A stretch of DNA of 64,000 nucleotides, taken from Clavulina sp. PMI_390. Its lineage: Eukaryota; Basidiomycota; Agaricomycetes; Cantharellales; Hydnaceae. Below the pieces are notes generated by a model, which did not search any database, had not been told where the DNA came from, and worked only from the letters and a program-made list of their open reading frames with translations. The position numbers and the translations under genes were made by a program. Of the stretch, positions 31,077 to 43,684 are shown piece by piece. The stretch spans positions 180,117 through 244,116 of the forward strand of contig WIDE01000006.1 of the NCBI GenBank assembly GCA_015039315.1, written 5' to 3'. Within the stretch, counting starts at the first letter, position 1; every line of letters begins with the position of its first letter.

Positions 31077-34000
31077 ATGCCTATAAGTGTTCAGACACCT
31101 CCCTTCCAACTCTCTCTGGATCCGAGGTCTACTTCTGATGAGCAGAAAGGTGGTCGCCGCTCGCTATCAAGATCCCGGTCATCCTCTTCGGCTTCTGGAG
31201 AATATAATGGTGACGACGACGATGACGACGAAAAGCCTCCGCCAGGCGCCTTTTCTGCCCCCCGTAAACCTGCCCTTGTGCGTTATCAACCTGCACAACA
31301 TGCAGGGCCCAGTGTCGCTCACGTTATCTTTTCGGCCCTTTAGGAGCGATCAATAGGCAGTTTGGGGTCCTCATGGGGCATTTCGGGCGTCGGCATGGGT
31401 TTTAATTCAAGCTGGAATACCGCAGACTCGGACTCGGAATCAGACGAGCATGATGGTGATGGCGAGGAGGAGACCCGTGACGAAGTTGATGGCGACGATG
31501 ATGATACTGCTCGGGACGCGCTTCACCAGCTCCGACTGAATACACACCTCAACTCGCAATCTATTTTTGACTCGACTTCAAACGCCTTCACCACCTCGTC
31601 GCCAATGCCACTCTCCGCTGTGTCAGGCGATGATACTGGCGCCAGCAGTAGCGGCGGCGGTATGGTCTTTCTTGGTAGGAGCACTGGTGCCTTGGCGCTC
31701 GGTGCTGCCGCCTCCGGCCCGAGGACGAACTATATGGTCAGTTCATGATCGGCCCATTTCCAACGAAATTCCAGCTCAATTGACCCCACATTATTCCGCG
31801 ATTATGCGAAAACCCTCCACAGTCGCCTCATGGCTTTGTGCAGCATACATCGAGTCAGCTCGGCAGCGCCCCTGCGCCCACCCCGCACCCTGACAACCAA
31901 CAGGAACAACATGCCGCTGACAACAGGCACTCGCTTGTTCAGCATCCTCGCCCCTCACCATCGTCTCCTTTGCCTGCTGCTGCTCAGCCTCCTCCCATCA
32001 CCACCAACCTTCCCCGAGCGCAAACACTTCCTACCCCAACATACCCATATTCTTATTCCAAATCGGCCCCAGCGACGCGGAGAAACTCCCCGATCAACCT
32101 AATCAACACTCTTCACGCCTTCCGAGCCTCGGCAGCAGGGTCTTCTTCCCAATCACCTGCCACCTCCCGCTCGTCCGGTGTTCAAGGCGATTCCGGGTCT
32201 CCGGATTCCTACTACCACCCTTCATCCTTCTCCCGATCTCAAGCCCATCACAATCCAAATTTTGCCATATCGCCGATCACCCCTGACGCTGGCCCTAGTT
32301 CGCGTCCTCCCTTACCTGTCAGGTCAACGTCGTCCGCAAGCTTTCTCACCCAAAGCACTCCACGCGTGAGGAGTAGGCGGAGGAACGCGTCTGGCAATCG
32401 GATCTCGCTCGTCGCTGGGAGAAGGGTTCCACTACCTTTTGATCCTACCATCCCGATCGATCCACTGCCTCCGCTGATCGTGCGCAATTCATCAGAGTCT
32501 GGAACAAGTCAGGCTATAGTCGACACCAGCACTGCCGCTCCCGCCACTCAAACTCAACCAGAGGCGCCGTTCGTAACATCAGCGGACCCAACAAGCAGCC
32601 CTTCAACATCCCCACGCATGCCGATCATTGCACCCTTGTTGCATCCCCCCGAAGCCCCGCCGTCACGCATCCCCTCTTCAACTTGCGTCGCCGCTCCTAA
32701 TCTCAACAACCAGCACTCGTTGGCTTATGGTAGCACCATTGCGTCGACATCAGCTAACACAAGTGCAAATGTGACACGTACGCCAAGCGCGTCATCTCTT
32801 GTCCGTAGTCCTTCGGGTCCCTCAGCCGAGGCAGGAGGTTCCACTTCCGCTGCAACTGATGAGATCAATGCGAATGTGGCTGGGAGCGTACCGCTTGGGC
32901 TATCACGCTCTACCTCATCATCCAAATCGAAACTTAGCCGTAAGAAGAGTCGCTCAAAGGAGAAAGATGCGGCGGCTACTGTGGGTGCTCGAACTGTTGA
33001 TGACTTCGTGATTATTGGGGAAGCGGGCAGGGGCGCGTATGGACTGGTGAAACGCGTAAAGGAGAAGATGCCTGATGGGACTCTGGGAGTGAGTGCCTTG
33101 TTATTCCTTCTATCGACGAGGGATTGTGAAACTTAAGAGCCGCTGGTCTGACTAACTGACTCCTCCGCAGCCCTTGTTGATCATGAAGCAAGTGATCAAA
33201 TCCCGCATCCTCGCCGACTGCTGGAAGAAGCACGTCAGCTATGGGACAATCCCGATCGAGATCCACGTGATGGCTGCACTCTCCTCGAGCGAATACGTCC
33301 TACCTCCCTCGCGACCTTGGGATCCTTTACGGTTCGATTACTGGGCAAAGGGCGAGATGTGCTCTACTCCGGCTGCCGACGCGACTGAGATGCCAATGCC
33401 AATGCTCGACTCGTTAGGCCGCGTTTTGGGACATGGGTCCAGAGCCTCGAGTATCGCCTCGACAGCAGAAGGTGGACGCGGGTCCATTTCCTCTTTACCT
33501 TCATCCGATGAAGGCACTGGGTCGACGTCTACCAGCACTGCTACCGCTACCACCTTTACACCATCTCACTCGTATTCTTCCTCCATTTCCACCTCAACAC
33601 CGAGCAAGCCGCCTCCATATGTTACCAATCGTGAACATTACAAGCTCGACCTCAACCAGCCAGGTATCGGGTTCTTCCAAGCTCCACCCAAGGATGGAGA
33701 GCCAGCACCATCTGGTCCCTGGCAGTGGCGTGCTGGAGCGATCCACCACGGCCATCCAAGCATCATCCCACTCTTAGAGTTCTTCGAGGACGCGCATTTC
33801 TACTATCTCATCCTCCCCGCTGCGACACCGTCGTTCCCGCGCGCACCACACTTCCCACATATCGATCTCCCAAGCTCCCATCCTTCATTGAGTTCTGGGA
33901 TGCCCTCATTGGCTGGGTCGCCAGAGAAGAAGTTCCCGAGTGACCTCTTTGATCTCGTCGAACGCTTCCCGTACGGACTTCCCCCGCCACTTATCAGGAC

Positions 34001-34871
34001 CTACCTTGGTCAGATTGCGGATGGCCTTGCGTTCTTACATGCCAGGGGAATATGCCATAGAGATATCAAAGATGAGAATGTTGTCCTAGCGGAGGATGGA
34101 AGGTGTTGGTTGATCGATTTCGGGAGCAGCGGGGTTGTGAGGAAGGAGGGTTGGGATTCCTTCAGCGGAACGTGAGTACAGTCTCCAGTTTGTCATAAAC
34201 CCGACGCTAACTTGATATTGTGTGAATTGTTTCTCTGGTTGAATAGGCTGGACTATGCAGGGCCTGAGATCTTGCGCGGTGAGACGTACAAAGGCCCACC
34301 GCAAGATGTCTGGGCCTTTGGCATTGTTTCATACGTCCTGGTTGTGGGTGAATGCCCCTTCTCATCTGCCGCCGAAGCAGCCATCGGACTAGCGCCAGGT
34401 TCGAAGGCCCTCGAGGCTCTTGAAGAACGTTGTGGACGACCAGCTTTCTTAACCCCCAGACCTCCATCCATCGAAATAGATGTGAATCCTCCTGTCCTGT
34501 TCCCTGCGCCTAGTCCGCTTTCTTCTTCTTCCCCTGGCACGCCTCCAACAGTCGCTCCTCCCCAGCCTCCGAAACCAAGTGTGACAGAACTTGACTTCTC
34601 CGACTTTTTCGGTGGCCCCGCCCCCGTCGCTCCCCCTGTGTACGATGCTGAACGGGAGCAAGCGCGGATGGAGGAGGGCCGTGAGCTTGATGGTGGTGGA
34701 AGGCTGGGTGATGCGATGGCGCTCATCCGAGCATGCTTGCAGCTAGATACAGCCCAGCGGCCGACGTTTGAGGAGGTGCTGAGATGTCGGTACTTGAGTG
34801 GAGCCGAAGGCTGGGTTGAATTAGAGGAGATTCATCCTCCGTCTCAGTCACCCCTTACGACCATGAACTAA
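31077..34871 (+). CDS. PAS-kinase-like (Psk/PASK) serine/threonine protein kinase
   Basis: Protein kinase of the CAMK-related PASK branch, about 1,150 residues. Exons: 31077 to about 31311, 31357-31736, 31844-33088, 33171-34171, 34247-34871. The first donor is uncertain: a donor at 31312 gives a 45-nt intron, one at 31264 a 93-nt intron, and both keep frame. The N-terminal half is Ser/Pro/Thr-rich with acidic runs, and no PAS domain is visible. The kinase domain starts at about 590: VDDFVIIGEAGRGAYGLVKR (P-loop), LLIMKQVIKSRILADCWKKH (with the VAIK-type Lys), HRDIKDENVVL, WLIDFGSSGVV and GPEILRGETYKGPPQDVWAF. Catalytic Lys, Asp and DFG are present, so it should be active. A Ser/Thr-rich insertion of about 150 residues sits in the N-lobe. 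PASK relatives balance sugar use and glycogen or cell-wall synthesis in yeast; that role is only inferred here. Confidence 0.85.
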
Positions 34872-35421
34872 GCTCATTGACGTGTGCACTAGATGCTACT
34901 CATGCATCCAAGACGCCAGGATAGTGGCAACCCAAAGCTGGTTCAGCTACCTGCGTCTTTCTTGTATTGACTGGATTCGGATTTCGTATCACCGTTTCTG
35001 ATCTCCCTCTCTTCATCCCTGCCTTGTTGCTCAGCAGTAGTGTACAAATAGACATATTTCGCGTGAGCTTGTATGAGCTCACCACAGTATAGTTTGGTAT
35101 AGTAAAACCCTTGCATATCTGTAGCTCTAGAGCCACGATTATCACAATAATCTATCACTTCTTCACTTTTGAGTGGTTGGTTCTCGGAACTGTCAGAGTG
35201 CAACTCGTCCGGCTTTGGTTTTGCTTGAATGGCCGGAAATTGAACTCGTGATCGACCCCCGCCAAGTCGGTGCCTGCAACTTTGCACTCCGGTTAGTTAC
35301 CTATCGACGACGCTCAACCCCTTGAGTATAATCTCGCCACCCTCTACTGACGATTCCAAGGATTTGGGCCGCATACAATCTTTGAAGCCAACATCTGCTT
35401 ACGCGGTCTTGGGCCTGGACG
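34872..35421. other. Intergenic stretch
   Basis: No gene seen between the kinase stop and the acetoacetyl-CoA synthetase start. A minus-strand segment at about 35210-35290 (GTTCAATTTCC near TTGGCGGGGG) looks like tRNA promoter boxes but does not fold into a tRNA. Confidence 0.45.
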
Positions 35422-38400
35422 ATGGCGTCACACTCAACCAACACCACTGGTTCAGAAAACCCCCTATCATCTCCTATGCCTGCAGAATCTCCTGATGCTG
35501 TTGAATACAAACTGTTGTGGGCCCCTCCATCTCCAGGATCTACTCGAACCCATGCATTCATGAAGAAAGTCAATGTTGAGTTCTTCTCCGCAGATGGACA
35601 GAACAAACAGCTAGAGAATTATGAGGACCTCTGGAACTGGTCTGTCGGCTCCATCAAAGGACCGCCTGCCCAAAAAGGAGAATCGATGCAGCAGTTTTGG
35701 AACATGGTGTGGGATGAAGCGGGCCTCATAGGAGAGAAAGGCTTCTCAAAGGGAGAACCACTTTCGGTAAGCACTATCTTCTACTCTCTAGAAATCTCCA
35801 ATTATCCCACCCTCCTATTGTTGCTCATATCGTATGCAGGAGTCTGTCGTGGACACAACACAGCCGATGGAATCCGCCCCTGCTTGGTTTCCAAAGGCAA
35901 AGATCAACTGGGCCGAGAATATGCTCAAGTGTCGGCAGGACGATAAGATCGCAATGATCCAAGCTAGTGAGGCCAGCCTTTTGACTCTTGACATGAATAA
36001 GAAGTGTAAACCTTACCTCCCTTCCAGCCGAACCAACCCCAGAAAACCCTTCTCCGGCACACAAGACCATCACCTATGCTTCTTTGTACACTGCTGTCGC
36101 CCATACAGTTCAGGCCCTTCTTGAGCTCGGCATCTCTCCAGGCGATCGTGTTGCGTCATATTCGTCCAACTGCATCGTGAGCACTATTTCTCTTCGGTTA
36201 TTCTATCATGTGCAGCATTTTGCCCCAGGAGTTGAATCAACCAGTCTACTCTATTAGGAAAATGTGGTAGCTACCCTTGCTGCTACCGCCGTTGGGGCGA
36301 TCTGGGTCTCAGCAGCTGCTGACTTTGGGCCGTTCGGGGTTATCGAGCGATTGGAGCAAGTTCGCCCGCGCGTCTTATTCAGTATCGATTCCATGGTGTG
36401 AGTGACTTTTATCCATACGGAAAATGGCTCCAGCCCTTGTGCGAGCATTACCATTGAGCTGATACCACCTGCATACCATAGGTATAATGCTAAAAAGCAT
36501 GATCACATCCCTAAGCTACGACAAGTCATTTCAGGGCTGGATAAACTGGGCCTTGCTCCCGAAAAAGTTGTTATCATTTCCCTCGATTCGCAGAATGTTG
36601 AACCCACAGGATGGGACGCTTCGTGGATATCCTGGAAGGATTTCCTTGCACGTGGAGCAGCGAGGATAGCAAGCGAGCCAGGGAGAGCCGAGATACCCTT
36701 CTACCGAGGAAGCTTCGATCATCCATTATGGATTCTATTTAGCTCTGGGACTACAGGTTGGTGCCAATTCTTTTGCGAAACCAGCCCGTGGTAGACTTGA
36801 CAATTTGTGGTTTTGTTTAGGAAAACCCAAGCCAATTGTCCATCGTGCGGGTGGGATGCTGATACAGCTTGCCAAGGAGCTCGTTATCTGTGGAGACTTC
36901 GTCCCCGATGATGTTTTCTTTTATTACACTACCACGGGTAAGAAATTCCTGCACATTGTCTTCACCCTCGTCTATCCCTGATTGCGGTTATGGCCATTGT
37001 TTCAGGCTGGATGATGTGGAACTACTTGGTCTCTGGACTACAAATCGGGATGACCTTAGTGCTGTATGATGGTAGCCCCTTAAAGGACCCTTCACTTCTG
37101 TGGAAGCTAACAGACGAGTTGAAGATCACTGTCTTTGGCACCAGGTACGAGTCTGTGTGCACCCTCGGTCTGCTGCCTCTGATATCTTGATGCCTCGAAT
37201 ATACAGTGCGAAGTACCTCGAGCAGTTGGCGGTACGCATCTTTCCCCGCTGGTTTAGGGTCGGCGTTTGACTGATCTAATGAAATATTATTATGCAGAAA
37301 GGATACGAACCCCTAAAGCATCACTCCCTAGCCTCTCTCCGAATGGTACTCTCTACGGGTTCTCCACTCGCCCCAGTCCAATTTGAGTACGTCTATAGTA
37401 GCATCTCTCCCAATGTTACGCTTGGTTCGATCACCGGTGAGTTGAGATGAGTTTCATGGCTTGATTAGCATTCAATATTAAGCGTTCTTGGCTGAACAGG
37501 AGGGACCGACATCTGTTCCCTCTTCGCTGGGATGAACACTTCCCTTCCTGTCTACCGGGGCGAGATCCAATGCCGCATGCTCGGAATGTCCATCAAAGCA
37601 TGCTCTGAGGATGGCAAGACGTTGCTTCCGGCCGGGACGCAAGGCGAGCTTGTCTGCGATCAACACTTCCCCTGTCAGCCCCTCGGCTTCTGGCCCCTTG
37701 AGGGATACGGGAACGCAGAGGACGTGACAAAAGCACGGAAGCGTTACTATTCGAGCTACTACGAGACTGTACAGGGGGTCTGGTGTAAGTAACTATTTTT
37801 GTCTTATGTGCTCTAAACCCCTAGGGGTCGTTGATTTGGCGACGGAAAACCGACACTATCACTTCTGTCCCTCGGTTTATCAGACCATGGAGATCATGTA
37901 TGCATCACAGAATCCAAAATGCAAAACGGCGGAGGCGTCATCATGCTTGGGAGGAGCGACGGAGTTCTGTGAGTACATCTTTAGGTCCTTGATCGTGATT
38001 ATCCTCCACCCCCTTTTTTCTCAGCTTCGATCGCTCTGATACCCATACCAACGAGTCGCGATTAATCTAGAAATCCAGGGGGTATCCGATTTGGCTCGGC
38101 AGAGATCTACCAAGTCATCGATCTTTGCTTCTCCCCAACTACCGCAGCCTCACCCGACCTGATCGTCACGGACGCTCTTGTTGTTGGTCAACCGATCAAC
38201 AACGGGACTGACGAGCGGGTAATATTATTCTTGCGACTACCAGAAGGGGCGTCCTTGCATGATGCGCTCGTCAAGGCTGTGAAGAGCGAAATCCGCACTA
38301 GAAGGAGCCCTAGACATGTTCCAGCAAAGGTGAGCTAATTCATTATCTAGCTGTGATGACACCAATACGTTCTCAAAACTCTATATGCAGATATTACAAG

Positions 38401-38634
38401 TCAAGGATGTTCCGCATACATTGAATGGGAAGCCCGTTGAGGTGCCAGTTAAGAAGGTTTGAACATTCAACTCTCTGAGACTTGTCCCTGATTCCGATGC
38501 GCTGATCTCGCGTGCTACTACAGCTGATATCTGGAGCCCCCAAATCAGGGATAAACGCCAGCACCTTGCGCAACCCAGAATGTCTCGACGAGTACGAGGC
38601 GCTGGGGAAGAGTCTGCGCGAGGAGCTTGTGTAG
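35422..38634 (+). CDS. Acetoacetyl-CoA synthetase
   Basis: ATP-dependent enzyme of the ANL adenylating superfamily that makes acetoacetyl-CoA from acetoacetate in the cytosol, feeding lipid and sterol synthesis or ketone-body salvage. Fourteen exons: 35422-35766, 35840-35966, 36028-36176, 36258-36397, 36482-36756, 36821-36937, 37006-37144, 37207-37231, 37298-37436, 37500-37784, 37884-37968, 38071-38329, 38391-38456, 38524-38634; 753 residues, slightly longer than the usual 650-700. Motifs: WFPKAKINWAENML (family N-terminus), WILFSSGTTGKPKPIVH (P-loop, A3), YTTTGWMMWNYLVSGL, SITGGTDICSLFAG (A5), MLGRSDGVLNPGGIRFGSAE (A8) and the NGKPVEVPVKK end carrying the catalytic Lys. The W-G substrate-pocket pattern fits acetoacetate rather than acetate. 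Confidence 0.93.
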
Positions 38635-39202
38635 GTTGGATGCATTGAAATAAAGCGGGGTGGTGTTTGTCCGAGGGTTCATGAACATTGTATTATAGTC
38701 ACAGGCAGATAAGAAGCTTCGCTGTAACGACATGTAAACAAGTACAACAAGAAAGCGTTCGTGGGTCGAGCCGATCAACCGTTCAATGTAGCTATAGTCC
38801 GGTCCGGGGGTTCGTTAAGCCGTAGGGGGAAGAGACAAGATACAGAAAGTGTTCAGAGGGAAAAGAGAGAGAGGTGGCGGAGTTCGTAAACGAGATGGGG
38901 CTCAGGTGGTGATAAGTGAGAAACTGGACTGCGATTAGGTGAAATAATGCAATTTCCTGATTGGTGATGAAAGAAAGGAGAAATAAAGGTTAGTCATGAC
39001 TTATGAAGCTCGTAGCGCGCATCAAGATAAAGGTTATGAAAGAGAGTCAAAGGATGTTGGAACGGTGGTGCATGGAAGAGAGTTGGACCGCCAGGTGGAT
39101 AGCAATGATTGAGTGAGTCAGGAGTTAACTTCCGACTCACGCAGGAGTGCATATAACGGGATGGGAAAGGGATGGTTAAGTCTGCTTGACGGGTGAACCA
39201 TA
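38635..39202. other. Convergent 3' region
   Basis: No gene seen. It separates the stop codons of acetoacetyl-CoA synthetase (plus) and the C1-domain kinase (minus). It is purine-rich on the plus strand around 38820-38990. Confidence 0.5.
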
Positions 39203-42012
39203 TCATTTATGGTGGGGCTTGGGGGATTTCGATTTAGGAGATGTGGTGTTGGATTTGGGGCTGGAAGTCTTTGGAGCTGGAGAGAACGAGCGACGGCGGG
39301 ACTTGCTGGGCGGCGAGCCTGCGGCGATTCGTGTGAGCTGCGTGCCTCTAACATCGCAGTCCATTGGAGCGGTCTCGCCACACTTCATGTGCACACTGCA
39401 TTGCATTGAGGGCATATCAGTCAACATCGCAGCATGAAGGGCACGGAAAGATAAATACTCACGTCAGATTACAATCATCGCACTCCAAGCAAGGTTTCCA
39501 TCCCAGCCGCTTTGAGCACAGGTCACACTTTGCGCCAGTTCCTAACGCACTGCCGAAGAACATGTCAATCGGACTCCAAGTCCCCGACCTCACAAGCGAG
39601 AAGCGATGCACGCGAGGGGACGACGTTGAAGGAGCGGACTCGAAGCTCACAGAGGGCCCAATGCGTCTTGAGGGCTCTCCTTGAGCCTGGGCAAGGGTTA
39701 ACGGGGCTGTGGGCGGTGTGCGCGGGGTAACAGAAATTGGGGGGAGGTGGGCACCGTTCTTCTTGGGCGTGCTAGGTGCCGAAGCTTGTTCTGTAAGTGC
39801 GGTAGGACTTTTTGCGGGTGACGTGTTTGTGGGAGGCGTGGAAGTATTAGCTAGGGCAAGAACAGGTGGGGGTGCTGAGGCAGATTCAGTAGGAGGGGAT
39901 GTGGAGGCAGGCTCGGCTCGGGTTGGTTGCTCAGGGAAGGTCGAAGGAGTATGTGCGGTAAAGTATGACTCTCCTCCAGCGCCAGCTGTCGGCTCGTCAA
40001 TATCCATCGGGACTGGAGTCTCTGAGGCAACGGTAGCGTTAGGCTCGCGCTGATGATGTCCTTTAGGCGCTGAAGCGTCTGCGATCGGCAATTCTTCTTG
40101 TGAGGCTGGCTGAGTGACAGGGGTCTGGCGTATCGTAAGGGCAGAGGAAGCGTTTGAGGAAGCTGCATCATCATCGGCAGGCTCAGGGCCAAGGAGGGGA
40201 ACGCGCGCAATGAGAGACTCTGTGCTCGCGTCCATCGGCATATCTGTGGGATATCGTTAAAATATGACCTTTCCAGATCGAGTAGATTGAACTCACTAGC
40301 ATGAGAGTTAGTCGATATCCGTGAAGCTGAACCCTTCGGTAGTATTTTATCTGCATACTCCTTCATCCATCCCGTGAGTCTCCACGACATCTCGCTATCA
40401 GCCACAGTCGGTGGAGGGAGAGGCTCCTCTGGAATCGTTACACCGTTAAGAGCGAGGATGGCTTCAAGCTCTTCATCTTCTTCATCCTCCGAGGGGTACT
40501 CAGCGTGTTGCTCCGGCGAGGGCACAGGAGTATCAACCATGCCCTTCAAGCGAATGGGACCCGTACCACCAGGGGGAGGGACCATGCCGGTGGAAAGGTA
40601 TTGGGGCGGCTCGTCCTTCGGTGCTTCAGGGATCTGTCTTGGAACTTGCACCCCCATACCAAAGCTTGGGATACGCTTGTTAGCCGGACGGGCCGGAACG
40701 CCAGCAGGATTGGCATTCCCGTGGACGAGGGCTCTAAGATCGAGCTTCTTACCCCTTGTCCCTAAAAATTTGATAGATCCAACATTACCATCCGCTTTAG
40801 CATCAGAAGCCTGAATGAACTCCGCTTCGATGTCTTGGAGACGACGGAGGACTTCGACCATGCTCGGTCGCTGGGACCGGTCTGTCGCACAGCAGGCAAT
40901 GGCAAGATCGACAAAAGCCAGAGGGGCATCGGGATCGACCAGTCTTTGTACCTCCGCTGGATCGAGCGCATAATAAGGGGCAATGCGCTGAATGATCGAA
41001 GATGGTAGAAACAGATACATATTTAGAATTAAGGTATGCAGGACGCTGGATGATCAGCTCACCTTGAATGTGTCATCATCGGCCAACTTGCGGGCGGCAA
41101 GCTCACAAAAGATTATTCCCAGAGAATATACATCCGTCTCCAATCCAAACGCTTCACCAACCAGTATCTCCGGGCTCATGTACGAGTCCGTTCCACAGAA
41201 CGTGAGCCGCCGCGTCTCCTCGACTGTTTGAGCCGCGATTCTGGCAAACCCGAAGTCGGTGACCTTGACGCGTCCATTTGCCGTGATGAGAAGGTTTTCC
41301 GGTTTCAGGTCCCGATGAATACATTGCCGCGCGTGAAGGTATGACATAGCGCGGACGATATCGACAGCAAAAGATAGGCGAAGGCGCCAAGGAAGAGGCT
41401 TTTTCTTGTCATAGATGTATTGGCGCAGGTTTCCTGTAGGTTCAAACAGTCGTTTCATAAACAGGGGAGAACATTGGTAAGTCGCCGGAGTTGAATGCTT
41501 ACCATTCTCAATGAATTCGGAAATAATAAATATGCGATTATCTGGCTGTGGGGCTCGGGATAAAGCGATGTATAACACGACATTTGGGTGTCGCGCCTCC
41601 CTATTTACAAATGGGTTCAATAGGAGTCTGAGAGTCGTGACCAAGAGAGTTCCGCATACCTCATCAACCTCCATTCGCGATCGAAGTATTTCGACACGTC
41701 GTAATCGTCAGATGGAAGTACCTCTTTGATTGCTACATCAATCCCGAGGTATGTTGCTGGACACAATCAAACGAGGCATGCGGCGTCAGAATCGGGCCCC
41801 GTGCAGCTGAAACTTCAAGCGCGATCGTGCGCGGCGTACCCTTATAAACGTTTCCGAAAGACCCTGATCCTAACTTCTTCCATTTTCCTTGAATGTCCTG
41901 TGGGATGACCGGTTTGTAGGTCGCGCTCAGACAAGGAGGTATGCCGGCTGCATTTGGGGGACGGTCTCACCTCAAAAGGAATGACGTCGAATTCTACCGC
42001 CCCCATCTTCAT
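39203..42012 (-). CDS. TKL-like protein kinase with C-terminal C1 domain
   Basis: 776-residue kinase. Exons (low to high): 39203-39395, 39463-40243, 40297-40987, 41063-41433, 41503-41600, 41660-41756, 41840-41897, 41971-42012. The kinase domain fills about residues 15-300: KLGSGSFGNVYKA, VAIKEVLPSDDYD, FIISEFIENGNLRQYI, CIHRDLKPENLLI, KVTDFGFARIA, FCGTDSYMSPEIL and ATDRSQRPSMVEVLRRLQDI. All catalytic residues are present; the sequence resembles the LIMK/TESK/Raf-like TKL group. A long Pro/Ser/Thr-rich linker follows. At about 663-726 a complete C1 zinc finger appears: H, then CDLC, CDDC, H, C and C in the spacing C-x2-C ... C-x2-C-x4-H-x2-C-x7-C. This suggests recruitment to diacylglycerol or membranes. 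The basic SPK-repeat tail (SPKSKSPKPHHK) may also bind acidic lipid or nucleic acid. Start MKMGAVEFDV is the first Met of exon 1. Confidence 0.85.
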
Positions 42013-42989
42013 CCCGGGTCACAGCGAAGGTCCCTTTGGCGATGATATTTGTGTGAATTGATAGCGTCTTGGTAGTTGTAATGGTTGAGACTTGAGGGAA
42101 CGTGGGGGTTTAGGAGCGATTTGTTTGGCCACACCAAATAAAACCTAGCCTTGCCCCTTATTGACATTGACTTCGAACCTTTGACTGTTGACAGGACTCT
42201 GGGCATCTCGTACGTCATAGGAATTAAAGAGGGTCACATTGGCTGTCCGGATCCCAACATCGGATCAGGAGGGTAGCCCAGTATCGTCACTCCCATCACC
42301 GTTGTATGCTCTGCAGTAGATCGTCGAAGAGAACACTATTGGAAGCCCACGCTAAATTCTCGATAATGCCATGAGGCTGCTTTGTTAGAATAAATAGCAA
42401 TGTGATCGTAAGACTCATCCGAGCGCTCCATATGCGGTGACTGACACGTTTCATCTCCAATTTCTGAACAATGTCGCTGGCATGCCTTCGGCTATCACCT
42501 TTCCATGAGCGCTGCTACTGTCTGATCATTACCAATATTGACTTGTCTTGAAGACCACGCTTGTTGTTATGCCAAGCAAGATGGTTTCATTTGAGAGGAC
42601 CTGTCACTGGCACCCGCTGTCTCGAGCGTGTGGGGGATACTCTGAGAATTTTGATTGATTAAACGTTCTTGGCGTATTCGAGGGTCGAATCCTCTTAGTC
42701 GAAGCCACCCTCCGCTCATAAGATCCTCCCGATTCACTCCTCAATCAATTACTGATGGTCCCCTTTCGCGTATGAGCCATAACACATGGACTGACTCGGA
42801 TGAAGCACCGATCCTAAACATTAATGCCGCCTCGTCGGCCAAAAGAGGCTCGCTGGTCTGGCGGCGAAAAGCTGATCTGACTGCTTATAAAGGGAGTTAC
42901 GCATTCAGCTTTGGACCAGGAGTCAGCTTTAGTTCCCCTCTCTCAGTTCAATCCCGTAGCCGGTTCTCGATCGCTCATCAACATCCATC
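42013..42989. promoter_or_regulatory. Divergent promoter region, C1 kinase / thaumatin-like gene
   Basis: Nearly 1 kb with no supported gene. The thaumatin-like gene has a clear TATA box at 42896-42901. A tRNA-like T-arm (GAGGGTCGAATCCTC, about 42680-42694) was examined but lacks the rest of a tRNA. Confidence 0.45.
42896..42901 (+). promoter_or_regulatory. TATA box of the thaumatin-like gene
   Basis: TATAAA in the context GCTTATAAAGGG, 94 bases upstream of the ATG, followed by a pyrimidine-rich leader with CATCAAC near 42976. This fits a strongly expressed secreted protein. Confidence 0.6.
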
Positions 42990-43684
42990 ATGGTCTCTGC
43001 CAAAACCGCCCTCGTCCTTGCCTCCGCTGTGGTTGCTGTTAGCGCTAGCCACAAGTTCACTCTTGTGAACAAATGCAGTGGCACCAAGAGCATTTCCATG
43101 TGAGATATATGTGTCCTATTCATCAACTCGGGCGCTCATTGCTCACGATTGGTTGGATTATGTAGTGACAACTGGTCTGGCACTGCGTACACTGGAGCCC
43201 AGCCCCCAGACTTGGCTTCTGGGGCCTCATGGAGCACTACTATTCCCAACGGGTGGGATGGTCGTCTCTGCGATCATCGCAACTGCTGGGGCTCGTTCTC
43301 AATGAGCGAGTTCAACTTGGATGCCAGCGGACTTTGTGAGTAGTTGCAAACAGCTCGAGGAATGCGGCCGTATATTGATGAACTAACTCTCCTCCAGCTT
43401 ACTATGACATTTCGAACATTGAGGGGTTCTCTGTTGGTCAAAAGATCGTTGCTGCCGGTGGTGACACTCAGGAGTGCAAGGCTGCTTCGTGCCCCTGCAC
43501 CTCCGCATACGGCGTCGGCAGTAAGTCCTCAGTCTCAGATATTTAACGTTCTTCTGTTAATGCTCTCGTGGAACATTTTCTAGACACTGCCGGTACTTGC
43601 GCCGGCTCCAGCACTCCCGATAGGGCCGTTCGTGCCACTGGCACTGCCAATGCGGCGTTCACCATCACCTACTGCCCTGCATGA
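42990..43684 (+). CDS. Small secreted thaumatin-like protein
   Basis: 167 residues, exons 42990-43099, 43166-43335, 43398-43520, 43584-43684. Residues 1-19 are a signal peptide (MVSAKTALVLASAVVAVSAS) with a likely cut before HKF. The mature part matches small thaumatin-like proteins: KFTLVNKCSGTKSISIDNWS, ASWSTTIPNGWDGRLC and the end AAFTITYCP. It has eight cysteines, against the sixteen of full-size plant thaumatins. Such proteins are secreted by fungi, and some bind or cut beta-1,3-glucan; here that is only possible. No membrane anchor is seen. A TATA box lies close upstream. Confidence 0.85.

Noticed and set aside
35205..35290. Possible tRNA or tRNA-derived element on the minus strand (A-box-like TTGGCGGGGG, B-box-like GAGTTCAATTTCC)
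   Set aside because: The two boxes are too close together and the flanking arms do not pair, so it is not a functional tRNA.
42655..42720. Possible tRNA gene (T-arm-like GAGGGTCGAATCCTC)
   Set aside because: Only the T-arm is convincing, and its loop lacks the usual first T. No matching acceptor stem, D-arm or anticodon arm could be placed upstream.
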